Origin: an uncultured Bacilli bacterium
Lineage (GTDB): Bacteria > Bacillota_I > Bacilli_A > RF39 > UBA660
Length of the DNA: 38,403 nt
Direction: 5' to 3'
NCBI GenBank assembly: GCA_947630945.1
Contig: CANRJN010000004.1
Coordinates: 1 to 38,403, forward strand
Below the pieces are notes generated by a model, which saw only the letters and a program-made list of their open reading frames with translations, searched no databases and was not told the DNA's origin. A program made the translations under genes and the position numbers. This document shows, piece by piece, positions 8,473 through 18,500 of the stretch. The first letter of the stretch is position 1. Each line of letters begins with the position of its first letter.

Positions 8473-9030
8473 ATGGATATATTAATTGGAGTATCAAATC
8501 ATCATGTACATTTAACAAGAGAAGTTTTGGATATTTTATTTGGAGAAGGATATGCGCTTACTAAAAAAAGAGATTTAGTACAATTAGGACAATTTGCATG
8601 TGAAGAAACTGTTAATTTAGAAAGAAATGGTAAAGTTTTAGAGAATGTTAGAATAATTGGACCTGTAAGAAAATATACACAAGTTGAATTATTAGAAAGA
8701 GATAATGCTTTCTTTGGATTTAATGCACCAACTAGAACTAGTGGGGATTTAGATAATACTGAAATGGTTACAATAATTGGACCAAAAGGAAAGTATGAAG
8801 CAGTAAATTCAACAATTGTATCAAATAGACATATACATATGAGTAGTGAAGATTTAAAAGCATTTAATAAAAATAAGGGAGACATAGTAAGTGTTAAATG
8901 CGAAAATGGAATAATACTTGATAATGTTACTATTAAAAGTGATGAAACATGTAAATTAGAAATGCATATAAATAAAGATGATGCTGAAAATTTAAATATT
9001 GAGACAGGAATGAGGGTTAAAATATGTTAA
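8473..9030 (+). CDS. pduL: Phosphate propanoyltransferase (PduL-type phosphotransacylase)
   Basis: PduL interconverts acyl-CoA and acyl phosphate. The two zinc-binding His motifs are present: SNHHVHL (residues 8-14) and SNRHIHM (117-123). The GPVRKYTQVELL and RTSGD segments are also family-typical. The 185-residue form lacks the N-terminal encapsulation peptide of microcompartment PduL, and no shell genes are nearby. It is therefore likely the housekeeping phosphotransacetylase for acetate and ATP production. The stop overlaps the ABC ATPase start (ATGTTAA), so the genes form an operon although their functions look unrelated. Confidence 0.93.
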   Translation: MDILIGVSNHHVHLTREVLDILFGEGYALTKKRDLVQLGQFACEETVNLERNGKVLENVRIIGPVRKYTQVELLERDNAFFGFNAPTRTSGDLDNTEMVTIIGPKGKYEAVNSTIVSNRHIHMSSEDLKAFNKNKGDIVSVKCENGIILDNVTIKSDETCKLEMHINKDDAENLNIETGMRVKIC

Positions 9031-9929
9031 AAGTAGAACATGTCACTAAATATTATGATAAATTTAGAGCAGTAAATGATTTATCTTTTGAAATACATGA
9101 AGGAGAAATATTTGGTTTATTAGGTGTTAATGGTGCTGGTAAAACTACTACATTTAGAATGATTATGGGACTTTTAGATGTAACAAAAGGTGAAATTACA
9201 TTAGATGGTAAAAAAATAGATTATAGTGTTACTGATAAAATTGGTTTTTTAACAGAAGATAGAAGTTTACTTCCATCTAAAACTGTATTAGAGCAAGCAA
9301 TTTATTATGGAGTACTTAAAGGTTTAGATGAAAAAACAGTTGAAAAAAGACTTGATAAATATTTGAAAGAATTTAATATTGAAAGTTATAAAAATAAAAA
9401 AATAAAAGAGTTATCAAAAGGTAATCAACAAAAAATACAATTTATTATAAGTATATTACATGAACCAAAATTATTAATATTAGATGAACCTTTTAGTGGA
9501 CTTGATCCAATTAGTGTTGAAATGTTTAAAAAAGTTATTTTAAGATTAAAAGAAAATAATACTATGATTATATTTTCATCTCATATGATGGAACATATAG
9601 AATATTTTTGTGATTCACTTGTTATATTAGTTAAAGGTAAAAGTGTACTTGAAGGAAAACTAACTCAAATAAAAAAAGATTATAGAAGAAAAAATATAAA
9701 AGTAATTGCAGATTTAGATGAAAAAGAAGTAAAAAAATTAGATGGTGTTGTTAGTGTTGAAAAGAATAAAGATGAATATACTATTAAAATTGAAGATGAA
9801 AAATATGTAAGTACAATATTTAAAAAAATATCTAAATATAAAGGTGTTAGTAAATTTGTTGTTGAAGAGCCAACATTAAGTGAAATATTTGTAAGCAAAG
9901 TAGGTGAATCTTATGATGAAGAAGTTTAA
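9024..9929 (+). CDS. ABC transporter ATP-binding protein (NatA/YhaQ-like)
   Basis: This is the nucleotide-binding subunit of an ABC-2 type exporter. Walker A is GVNGAGKTT (about residues 34-42), the signature is ELSKGNQQKIQF, Walker B is LLILDEPFSGLDP, and the switch His is in IFSSHMMEH. The last 80 residues form the extra C-terminal domain often seen in NatA/YhaQ-type subunits, ending EEPTLSEIFVSKVGE. The start overlaps pduL and the end overlaps the permease gene. The likely partner is the next gene; substrate unknown. Confidence 0.92.
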   Translation: MLKVEHVTKYYDKFRAVNDLSFEIHEGEIFGLLGVNGAGKTTTFRMIMGLLDVTKGEITLDGKKIDYSVTDKIGFLTEDRSLLPSKTVLEQAIYYGVLKGLDEKTVEKRLDKYLKEFNIESYKNKKIKELSKGNQQKIQFIISILHEPKLLILDEPFSGLDPISVEMFKKVILRLKENNTMIIFSSHMMEHIEYFCDSLVILVKGKSVLEGKLTQIKKDYRRKNIKVIADLDEKEVKKLDGVVSVEKNKDEYTIKIEDEKYVSTIFKKISKYKGVSKFVVEEPTLSEIFVSKVGESYDEEV

Positions 9930-11262
9930 ATTTTTAACACGTGAAAGTATTAAAAGTAAAATTAATACTAAGGCCTTTAAATTAATAAATTTAGCGTTAT
10001 TTATAATTATAGTTGCACTTATAAATTTAGATAGTATTGTTAAATTATTTGGTGGAGATTTTGATGAACTTGTACATATTTATGTAATAGATGAAGTAGG
10101 TGTTTATGATGATTTTAAACAAATTATTGACAATAGTTATTTAGATGTTTTAGAAAATTATAATGCAGAAATTGAAGAGGCTACTAAACCACTCGAAGAA
10201 TTAGAAAAAGAAATAAAAGATGATGAAAAGAAAGATATAATAATTAATATAAAAGAAGTAGAAAATTTAACATATGATAATGTATTTGATGTAGATTTTA
10301 TATCATATGAATATGTAGATACAATATTATATCAAGATATAGTTAATGCTATTAACACAGTTAAAATAAGTAGAGCAATGTCTCTTGCTAATATTGATGA
10401 AAGTATTTTATCTAGTGTGTATAAAGGTGCAGAAATTAATAGAATAGTATTAAATGAAGATGTAAAAGAAAATGAAGAATTTATGGAATTAATTGGTAGC
10501 GCGATAACATTAATATTTGTAGTTCCATTCTTTATATTAATATTATTAATTGTTCAAATGATTGGAGCAGAAATTAATGAAGAGAAATCTTCAAAAAGTA
10601 TGGAAATTATTATATCAAGTGTAAGTCCAGAAGCACATTTTATGTCAAAATTAGTATCTGCTAATGTATTTGCTATTGTACAAGGTGTATTATTAGTTGT
10701 TTATTCATTAGTCGGTATTGTAATTAGAGTGTTTACTTCTTCTGGAATGAATGACTTAATAAATAATACGATTGGTAATACTACTAGTCTTGGTACAATC
10801 AATAATTATATTAAAATGTTTCTAGATAGTGATATGGCTAGTAAACTTGTAAGTGGTATTCCTTTATTTATAGTGTTAATATTATTAAGTTTTCTTGCAT
10901 ATTCATTACTTATTGGAATTCTTGCTAGTATTACTACTAATATGGAAGATTATAATCAATTACAAACTCCTGTTATGGTATTTTTAATGATAGGTTATTT
11001 CTTAGCAATATATTCTTCAATATATCAAGGTTCATTATTTATTAAAATAATGTCATATATTCCATTTATATCAGGTATTTTAGCACCTGTTATGTATACA
11101 CTTGGAGAAATTAGTATTTATGGATTATTAATATCAATATTTTTACTTATTGTAGTATGCTTGTTATTATATAAATATGGTCTTAAAGTATATAAAGTAG
11201 GAATATTAAATTATTCATCCAGTAAATTATGGACTAAGATATTTAACGCGTTAAAAAGTTAA
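9913..11262 (+). CDS. ABC-2 type permease (NatB/YhaP-like)
   Basis: The membrane subunit of the exporter. An N-terminal membrane helix (about residues 20-40) is followed by an extracellular domain of roughly 150 residues, then a C-terminal block of about five helices. The conserved EINEEKSSKSMEIIISSVSP loop after the second helix is typical of NatB/YhaP proteins. Two ATGs (9913 and 9916) follow AGGTGA at 9902-9907; I chose the first. The gene overlaps the ATPase by 17 bases. A terminator follows the stop. Confidence 0.88.
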   Translation: MMKKFKFLTRESIKSKINTKAFKLINLALFIIIVALINLDSIVKLFGGDFDELVHIYVIDEVGVYDDFKQIIDNSYLDVLENYNAEIEEATKPLEELEKEIKDDEKKDIIINIKEVENLTYDNVFDVDFISYEYVDTILYQDIVNAINTVKISRAMSLANIDESILSSVYKGAEINRIVLNEDVKENEEFMELIGSAITLIFVVPFFILILLIVQMIGAEINEEKSSKSMEIIISSVSPEAHFMSKLVSANVFAIVQGVLLVVYSLVGIVIRVFTSSGMNDLINNTIGNTTSLGTINNYIKMFLDSDMASKLVSGIPLFIVLILLSFLAYSLLIGILASITTNMEDYNQLQTPVMVFLMIGYFLAIYSSIYQGSLFIKIMSYIPFISGILAPVMYTLGEISIYGLLISIFLLIVVCLLLYKYGLKVYKVGILNYSSSKLWTKIFNALKS

Positions 11263-11264
11263 TT

Positions 11265-11292
11265 AGAAAAGAAATGTTTCTTTTCTTTTTTT
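11265..11292 (+). terminator. Intrinsic terminator after the ABC exporter
   Basis: AGAAAAGAAA (11265-11274) pairs with TTTCTTTTCT (11277-11286), followed by TTTTTT. The next promoter's -10 starts only about 10 bases further on. Confidence 0.8.
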
Positions 11293-11296
11293 CTTG

Positions 11297-11305
11297 TGTT
11301 ATAAT
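11297..11305 (+). promoter_or_regulatory. Extended -10 promoter of the 863-residue gene
   Basis: TGTTATAAT (11297-11305) with no clear -35. An AAAGAGG ribosome binding site follows shortly before the ATG at 11340. Confidence 0.55.
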
Positions 11306-11339
11306 TTTTATAGTAAAAATAGAATAAAGAGGTTTAATT

Positions 11340-13931
11340 ATGTCAATACTTAATGATATGAAAAATAGGCAAATACAAAAAAAAGCAAATAATTTCATAG
11401 CAAGTCTTAAAAAGAAAAATGAAAAAGAAATAGAACAAGCATATTTAGACAATAAAGAACTTGCAAATAATGAAATTGTTTTAAGTTACCTATTTTTTAA
11501 TCATCCTTCTTTAATAAGAATTCTTCCACTTGAATTTCAAAAATCTAGAATTAATAGTAATCTTACTATGTTTAATCTAGGTTCAAAAGAAGCAAAAAAA
11601 GAATTAGTAAGTTCATGGATACATGCAAACAAGTTCTTTATGAACGCGTTAGTTGTTGGATTTGATGAAGAAGAATGTAATAATTATTTAAAACTTTATT
11701 TTAATCAACCAGAAGATGTAGCACTTTTATATATGGAAGACTTGAAAAAAGTTATAACAGTACTTGCAAGTACAGATATAAAACAAACACAAAATGTAAT
11801 AGAAAAAATTAAAGATAAATTAACAGATAAACAATGGGAATATATATTAGAAGTAGATCCAATATTTATAAAATATGCAAATCAAAATATACAAAATAGA
11901 TATACAGATAAAGAAGAATTTATAACATACTTAAATGGAGAAGCAAGAGAAAAATATATAAATAATCAAATTGATAAATTAAAAAACGATTTTACTATTT
12001 TTAATACTATGAATATTGATATACAAAAAGAGTATATAAAAAGATATCCATATATGATTAATTATATTAATGATGAAGAATTAATAAAACTATTAAAATA
12101 TGATATTGAACTAATAAAATATGTAAACTTATCAACACTTAAAAATAAAGAAGATAAAACACAAGAAGTAGTATGTGGAATTTTAGAAAATATAGAAACA
12201 GTATCATCAAAAGAACTTGTAAACATATTAGTTAATAAATGTTTATTAAATGCAAAAGGAAAATTATATAGATTTGATACTAAAAGTAATGATATAAGTT
12301 ATCAATATACAAAAAGAATAATTAAATTACTTCAAGAACTTACAATAGATCAAATTACTTCATTAATTAATGTAGATGTAAACTATATACTTCCATATGT
12401 AGTACCTCTATATAACAAAGATGAAGAAAGAAGTGTAAAAGAAAAAATAATTATTGATAGTAATTATAGATGTTTAAATGTATTTAAAAACTATTATGGA
12501 GAAAAATTATATTCATATTATTATAAAGTTATAAACAAAATATATAATGTTTATATTGATAATATGGATGAATATGATTATGAAAAAGATTATAATTGTA
12601 TATTTGAATTATTTAAAATATTATTTAATAAAAAAATAATGACATCTAATACAGTAGATAAAATATCTGTATTTGTGGGTACATCAATATTATATAAAGA
12701 TAAAGATAATAATAGAATAAAATTACAAAGAATTAATATATTAAATGAAATACTTTCAAATGCATATAAAACTAAAATTAAAAATAATAAAGATATATTT
12801 AATATAAATTCATTAGAATTATTCGATAGTAAATTATCTTTTATAGATAAAGATTTATTACAAGATTTCTCAAAATATAATTTTGTTAACATATCAAATC
12901 TTTTATTAATAATTAAATCAGATAAAATGTATAATTTATTTAAAGAATATTATTTTATAATGATGGAAATATATGGTAAAAATAAAGAATCATTATATAA
13001 AACAATAGAAAATTTTACATATTATAAAGACATATTAATTGATATAAAAGATAAAGAATTAACAGATGAAGAAACAGAAAATTTAATTCTATTATTATCA
13101 TCTGGACTTAATCAATATAATATAACTAAAAAAGAAGAATTATCAACATATGATACATTTTATATTAAAAAAATAGTAAATGAATTATCAGATATTAAAG
13201 ATGAAAATGTATATAAAAATTTATTATGTAAATATTTATTTAATAAATCTTATGATGAAAAAGGAAATACAGGATGGTTAGAAGTAGATACTATTAAAAA
13301 TATATGTGATGTTTATGATGTTGATACTTTAAAAACACTTGTAGTAGATGGAAATAATATATTTGATGAAGATGAAGTTAATTTATTTTCTATGACTAAA
13401 TTATTATTTTCTATGGATGATTTTGATTTAATATTATCATTTTTAAATAATGTAATTTCAAATAAAGTAAAAAGAAATATATTTAGTTTAAATGAATTAT
13501 TTAATAAAATAAAAGAATATAAAGTAGAACTTATAAATAATATGATAGTATCCTTAGATGAAATAAAAGAATTATATAATAATAGACCAGATTTAGTAAT
13601 TAAAAATGAAAAAGATGGAGCAATTGTCTATACAATAGTAGGACAAGATTTTAAAGTATTAACATCTACTAATGATGATGGTATTCATTATTTATGTACT
13701 GATGTAAGTAGTCTTGATAAAAATACATATGGATATAATAAATTAATAAAAAATGGCTCAATTAGATTTACTACTAATGAAAATAAAACTATTATAAAAG
13801 TTAATAAAGATAATATAGAAAAAAATATAATGAGACCAGAGTTTATAATAGTAGTAGGAGTATTAAGTGATGAATTATTGAGTATTGCTAAAAACAATAA
13901 TTTAGTAATTGTTGAAGTACAAAATGGGTAG
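11340..13931 (+). CDS. Large helical protein of unknown function (863 residues)
   Basis: I do not recognise this protein. It has no signal peptide or membrane helix and looks cytosolic. Residues 1-700 are almost entirely predicted helix rich in Lys, Asn, Ile, Leu and Glu, with recurring motifs of about 30-45 residues such as LxxxYPYMINYINDEELIKLL, suggestive of a helical-repeat solenoid. Residues about 750-863 differ: beta-rich, containing GAIVYTIVGQDFKVLTST, CTDVSSLDKNTYGYNK and RPEFIIVVG. That compact C-terminal domain could be an enzyme or binding domain, but I see no diagnostic catalytic motif. A small 56-residue gene follows 8 bases downstream. Confidence 0.75.
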   Translation: MSILNDMKNRQIQKKANNFIASLKKKNEKEIEQAYLDNKELANNEIVLSYLFFNHPSLIRILPLEFQKSRINSNLTMFNLGSKEAKKELVSSWIHANKFFMNALVVGFDEEECNNYLKLYFNQPEDVALLYMEDLKKVITVLASTDIKQTQNVIEKIKDKLTDKQWEYILEVDPIFIKYANQNIQNRYTDKEEFITYLNGEAREKYINNQIDKLKNDFTIFNTMNIDIQKEYIKRYPYMINYINDEELIKLLKYDIELIKYVNLSTLKNKEDKTQEVVCGILENIETVSSKELVNILVNKCLLNAKGKLYRFDTKSNDISYQYTKRIIKLLQELTIDQITSLINVDVNYILPYVVPLYNKDEERSVKEKIIIDSNYRCLNVFKNYYGEKLYSYYYKVINKIYNVYIDNMDEYDYEKDYNCIFELFKILFNKKIMTSNTVDKISVFVGTSILYKDKDNNRIKLQRINILNEILSNAYKTKIKNNKDIFNINSLELFDSKLSFIDKDLLQDFSKYNFVNISNLLLIIKSDKMYNLFKEYYFIMMEIYGKNKESLYKTIENFTYYKDILIDIKDKELTDEETENLILLLSSGLNQYNITKKEELSTYDTFYIKKIVNELSDIKDENVYKNLLCKYLFNKSYDEKGNTGWLEVDTIKNICDVYDVDTLKTLVVDGNNIFDEDEVNLFSMTKLLFSMDDFDLILSFLNNVISNKVKRNIFSLNELFNKIKEYKVELINNMIVSLDEIKELYNNRPDLVIKNEKDGAIVYTIVGQDFKVLTSTNDDGIHYLCTDVSSLDKNTYGYNKLIKNGSIRFTTNENKTIIKVNKDNIEKNIMRPEFIIVVGVLSDELLSIAKNNNLVIVEVQNG

Positions 13932-13939
13932 GTGAAAAT

Positions 13940-14110
13940 ATGTTAGATAAAGTAAAACAAATAATTAATAAAAATAAAAAAGATAAAAGAATTTATAAAG
14001 AATATATAAAATGTTTCTGTGAAAGTGAAAAAGCAGAAGAATTATTTAAAGAAACAGAGGAATTTAAGAATTTAAAAAATAGTTTAAATAAAAAAGAATT
14101 TTATGATTAA
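13940..14110 (+). CDS. Small protein (56 residues) coupled to the large helical protein
   Basis: An ATG at 13940 follows AGGTGA (13930-13935) and opens a 56-codon frame ending in TAA at 14108-14110. The product begins MLDKVKQIINKNKKDKRIYK and continues as a Lys/Glu-rich helical protein with two closely spaced Cys (KCFCESEKAEELF). It is too short for most gene callers. Good ribosome binding site, tight spacing and a terminator right after it support it as a real gene. Function unknown; a partner or regulator of the 863-residue protein is a guess from position. Confidence 0.7.
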   Translation: MLDKVKQIINKNKKDKRIYKEYIKCFCESEKAEELFKETEEFKNLKNSLNKKEFYD

Positions 14111-14114
14111 TATA

Positions 14115-14145
14115 AAAACTTCTACCAAAAAAATAGAAGTTTTTT
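14115..14145. terminator. Bidirectional terminator between convergent genes
   Basis: AAAACTTCTA (14115-14124) pairs with TAGAAGTTTT (14134-14143), followed by Ts; A-rich on the left side, so it can work in both directions. It separates the 56-residue gene from the HD-domain gene. Confidence 0.85.
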
Positions 14146-14154
14146 GTTTAAAAA

Positions 14155-14724
14155 TTAACCTATAAGTTGATTATCTTCAAATTTAATATCTAAAAATTTC
14201 TTACTTGATAAATAATCACACATATGTACAAATCTTTGATATTTATCTTTTGGTGCTTCAAGAATTTCTTCACCTTTGTAATTTTTAGTCCAAGGTCCCA
14301 TATGTGTATCAATACATCTACATACTAAATTTAATTCATCTTCACTTAGTTCTAATTTATCTTTATTTTCTTTTAAAAATGCACTCATTAATAGTGGATG
14401 CTCAAATAAATGATATTCACTTTTAACTTTACCACTTTTAAGACCATCATGTACTGTTAATGCAAATAATATTAAATCTTTTTCATTTTGATTAAAATTA
14501 TTTAAAGCAGGGTTATCTAAAAGTTCTTTTGCAATTCTAATTGCTGCTTTTGTATGTCTTACAAGACCACCATTACCACAAGCAAAATCAGGATGATATT
14601 TACCTGTGGAACTAGCAGGAACTTCATAAAAATAATCTGGTAATAATTTTAATACAGTAATTAAACTCCTTCTAATTCTTTCATCTTTAATATAATTTAA
14701 CTCTTTATTAAATACTTCATACAT
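14155..14724 (-). CDS. HD-domain hydrolase
   Basis: The HD metal-binding pattern is complete: LVRH with His57, FALTVHDGLKSG with His92-Asp93, EHP with His109, CIDTHMGPW with His141, and VHMCDYLSS with Asp170. This arrangement resembles HD domains of the YhaM exoribonuclease and related phosphohydrolases, but there is no OB-fold domain, so the substrate is unclear. The 189-residue length suits a single-domain hydrolase. AGAGGT lies about 8 bases before the ATG. The gene is transcribed away from the surface locus. Confidence 0.82.
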   Translation of the reverse strand: MYEVFNKELNYIKDERIRRSLITVLKLLPDYFYEVPASSTGKYHPDFACGNGGLVRHTKAAIRIAKELLDNPALNNFNQNEKDLILFALTVHDGLKSGKVKSEYHLFEHPLLMSAFLKENKDKLELSEDELNLVCRCIDTHMGPWTKNYKGEEILEAPKDKYQRFVHMCDYLSSKKFLDIKFEDNQLIG

Positions 14725-14789
14725 ATAAAAATACCTCTAATTAATTATATAACATTATATATAATTTTTCTATTTAAAATTAAAATCTC

Positions 14790-14818
14790 TTGATATTTAT
14801 AAATATAATTTGTATAAT
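14790..14818 (+). promoter_or_regulatory. Strong promoter of the first surface-protein pair
   Basis: -35 TTGATA (14790-14795), 17-base spacer, -10 TATAAT (14813-14818). The expected transcript start is near 14825, which rules out an in-frame ATG at 14810 and supports the start at 14864. Confidence 0.75.
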
Positions 14819-14863
14819 TTTATTAGTAAAAGTAATAATAAAGAAATTAATAAAGAGGTAGAT

Positions 14864-15550
14864 ATGAATTCAAAAAATATTAAAACTTTAATTATAATAT
14901 TGTTTATATTTATTTTTTGTCCTAATATAAATGCACTTTGTTATGATGAAGAATTAAATGAATGGGCTACTAATATAGAAGTATTATTTCAAAAAGATGA
15001 AAGATCAGTTGCCGCTACACAAGAAATTACTTCTGAAAATGAATATTTTGCATATTTTTTATCTATTACTCCTATAAGAAATGACATAAAGATAATCGTC
15101 ACAGATGGAAGTGGTAATAAGGCAGAAGGAAAAGAATATTCTGATGTAGATTTATATGGTGTTGGGTGCTTTGCAAATCCTGAAGAAGAAACATATTTAA
15201 TTGAAGTTTATGGTGCAGAAGATAGTGCTTGTCCAAATGATCTTTTAAAAACATTGAAATATACAGTTCCTAGATTTAATAGATATATAAAATCTGAATA
15301 TTGTGAAAAATATCCTGAACATGAATTATGCGAAACTTATACTAATAAAACAAAAAATTTAGAAGAAAAAGATTTTAATGATGTATTAGGTGAATATGAT
15401 AGAATAATTAAAGAAAAAGAATTAACGACAAGTAAAATATTTAAATTAATTATTGAATATGGTATGTATGTTTTAATTCCTTTTATAATAATTTCGGTTT
15501 TTTATATAACTAAAATTATAAAGTATAAAAAGCAAGAAAGAGAGAAATAA
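14864..15550 (+). CDS. Small exported protein with C-terminal membrane anchor, copy 1
   Basis: The start at 14864 has AGAGGT just upstream. A signal peptide (about residues 6-24, ending INAL) is followed by an extracellular domain beginning CYDEELNEWAT, with conserved FAYFLSITPIRND, VTDGSGNKAEGK, YGVGCF and SACPNDLLKTLKYTVP segments, and then YCEKYPEHELCETYTNKT. A membrane helix (about 196-215) and a positive tail (KYKKQEREK) end the protein. The topology matches a type I membrane protein or a sortase substrate, but no LPxTG- or NPxTx-like motif is visible before the helix. It is about 60 percent alike by eye to the gene at 19719. It lies 4 bases before a giant secreted protein and probably holds or matures it. 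Confidence 0.8.
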   Translation: MNSKNIKTLIIILFIFIFCPNINALCYDEELNEWATNIEVLFQKDERSVAATQEITSENEYFAYFLSITPIRNDIKIIVTDGSGNKAEGKEYSDVDLYGVGCFANPEEETYLIEVYGAEDSACPNDLLKTLKYTVPRFNRYIKSEYCEKYPEHELCETYTNKTKNLEEKDFNDVLGEYDRIIKEKELTTSKIFKLIIEYGMYVLIPFIIISVFYITKIIKYKKQEREK

Positions 15551-15554
15551 AAAT

Positions 15555-18500
15555 ATGAAAAATAATAAGATATTAATTGCGTTAATTATATTATTATTTG
15601 CTTTTGCTTTTACATCTAAAGTATTTGCAGGTGTAACTAATGATGTATGTGAAACATTAACGATGTCATCTTGCGCAGAACCAAATAATTTTCAAACAAA
15701 TATTGCAGTTTGTAGACCAGAATGGGATGGAACATTTTATAGTGTAACACATGGCAATTTTTATTCAGCAGTGGAAGCAGAATTACATAAGGCACATTAT
15801 ACACAAATTCCATCATCTGCAGGTAATAAAGGGGGAAATGTTACCGTTGCATATTATTATTGTGGTGGAAGTGATGAAAATTCTAGAATTTCAGCGAATG
15901 TTACATGTGATATGAGTGCAAAGAGAGGGGTATTACATACAAGTGCAAAAGAAGTATCTAAAGTTAATGGCGATTGTGCACGTTCTGGAACTAATACTAA
16001 AAATGTATTTAATACTGGGTGTCCATCTGGATATTCTACTGCCAATGTCATTTTTTATAGTAAAGGGAAATATTTGCGAGTTTGTCAAAAAACCACATGT
16101 TATGAGTATAGTAAAGTATGTCCACCTGGTAGTCATGAAGCCGGAGGAAAATGTTATACTTGTTCTGGAATAACAAATCAATTTGATGCTGCTAGTTTAA
16201 CTTGTCATGCTGCTTGTCCAGAAAAAACATCTTACAGCAATGGAATATGTAGTTATTCAGATACAATAAATCTTTTCTATAGTACTGTAGCAAGTTCTTT
16301 CCAATATAGTAGGACAAAATTTAAAGAAAGTGCTGAAAAAGATTGTGAAGAAATATTAGATAAAATACCTTCTGGTAAAGGATATGCACCAATTAATGTT
16401 TGTAATTGTGGATGGCCACAATATAACCTTGATTGTAAGAAATTTGTATGTCTTAGATATGTAAAAGAAACTATTGGTGTTCATACTCAAAGTTTTAAAA
16501 CAGATAATGGTTCCCCAGCATATTGTGTAAATCCAACGAGTGGATTTCAAAATAGTTCTAAAAATTATCAAGTAGATAAAGACTTTGATGTAACTAATTG
16601 TTCTACAAGTTATAGTACAATAGATTGTGGATATGCAAATATTTTAATTGAAGGAAATTATAATAATATAAGTAAAAAGACAATAGAATTAGCCATGAGA
16701 CTTTGGGGAGCACATTCAGGCCAAGGTGGATATGATAGTATTGGAATTTCTTCTTACAGTGGTAGTGGTGATAGTTGTATTCCAAATGTTACATTTAAAT
16801 CAGATGCACCAAATATTTATAAAGAAACAGAAAAGTATATTTGGCAACATTTTATGGAAGATAAAACAAATAGTGAAAAATTAAAAAATAAGACTTATAT
16901 AGATGTTAGAGAAGCAACAAACTTATTTTTTGAAATATCATGTGAAAGTTCACAATTAAGTTTAGTTTGTGGAAAAGTAAATACATATAAAGAAGCATTT
17001 GCGTTATTCTTTAATACAGTATTCGGTAATAAGTATATGTTTGAACATTTAGATTATTTGTTTAATAATGAAGTTAATACTAAACCTACTGATATAGAAA
17101 TTGAATCAGAAAAAGATTCAACAGAAATCAAATTAGTTTTTGATAGAACAATAAAAAACTTAGAAAAAAAGCAGTATGATTGCAGTAAAATCGAAGAAGA
17201 TGAAAAATTACCTGATAATAAGAAAAATTATCCTGAATTAAAAAAAGAAGACAGAAATTACATTAAACAATATTGTAATGTAAAAGTTGATCAATTATTT
17301 TTAGTTCATCCAGATGGAACAACAGAAGAAATAACTAAAGATGTGGATAATGATAATAAAGTATATGATGCAAGTAAAGGAACATTAATAGTAAAATCAA
17401 AATATTATGCGGTTTGTACTTCTGAAAATAAAAATAGATATTCAAAATATCAAGTGACTGTTAAATATAAAAAATCAAAATCATCTGGAAGTATAAAAAA
17501 ATATTTTTCTTGTGCTAGTAATCCTGAAAAACAACAATTTATGTTTGCTTTTGTTTATGATAAAAATTCTAATTCTAATATAGAAACTGGCGAAGATGTG
17601 AAAGATTATTCTACACAAGACTATAGTTTTACCATAAATTGTAATGGAACCTGCACAAATTATAATATAGTAACCTCTGTTCCAAAGTGTGGTGATAAAG
17701 ATAATAATATTTATACTGGTTATGTAAAAGACCCATCATTAAAATGTATTGTTAACATGGCTTCTCAAGATATTAAAAATTTTTATGATTATAGTGATTA
17801 TTTTAAGGTAAATAAAAATTTATGTAGAGTATATTGTAGTGATGAAGTAAATTATTATATAGCAGATAAAGTAACAATAAACTCAGGATTATCATTTAAA
17901 TATGATATACATCCAATTAATTTAACATTAAATCAAAATGATAAAAAAATATCAAGTATAGTAGAAGAAAAGAGAAGATGCGTGTCAGAAATCTTTTATA
18001 ATAATAATTTTCCAGATAATATAAATTGGAAAAAAATATATGGAATTACTGATAAAGATTTAAAGGAGGCTTTAGAAAATACAACACCAGAAATTAAAAA
18101 TATAAAAGATTTATTAACAGTGTTAGTATTTAAAGCACAAAATGAAGGTGGAAGAGATGAAAATATAAATCAAATAATATATGATTTATATAATTGTAAT
18201 TTTCTAAAAAATATACCAGTAAGGCAACCTCAAGAAGATGAAATAGGTAATCTATACAAATATTTAGAAGAAAAATTTAAAAAGGAAAATAATTATGGAT
18301 TATTAAAAAATACAACAACTGAAATAACATATGATGGTGGAGCAGAATATATTAATTCACAAAACAAATCAACATTTGTTGGAGCCAATTCAAATGATAT
18401 TAGTGTAGATGAAACAATTAAATCGTATTTGTCTGATCTTACATATTGTGCTGGAGATAACTGTCTGAATTATGATTCTACTGAAACAGAAAAAAACTAT

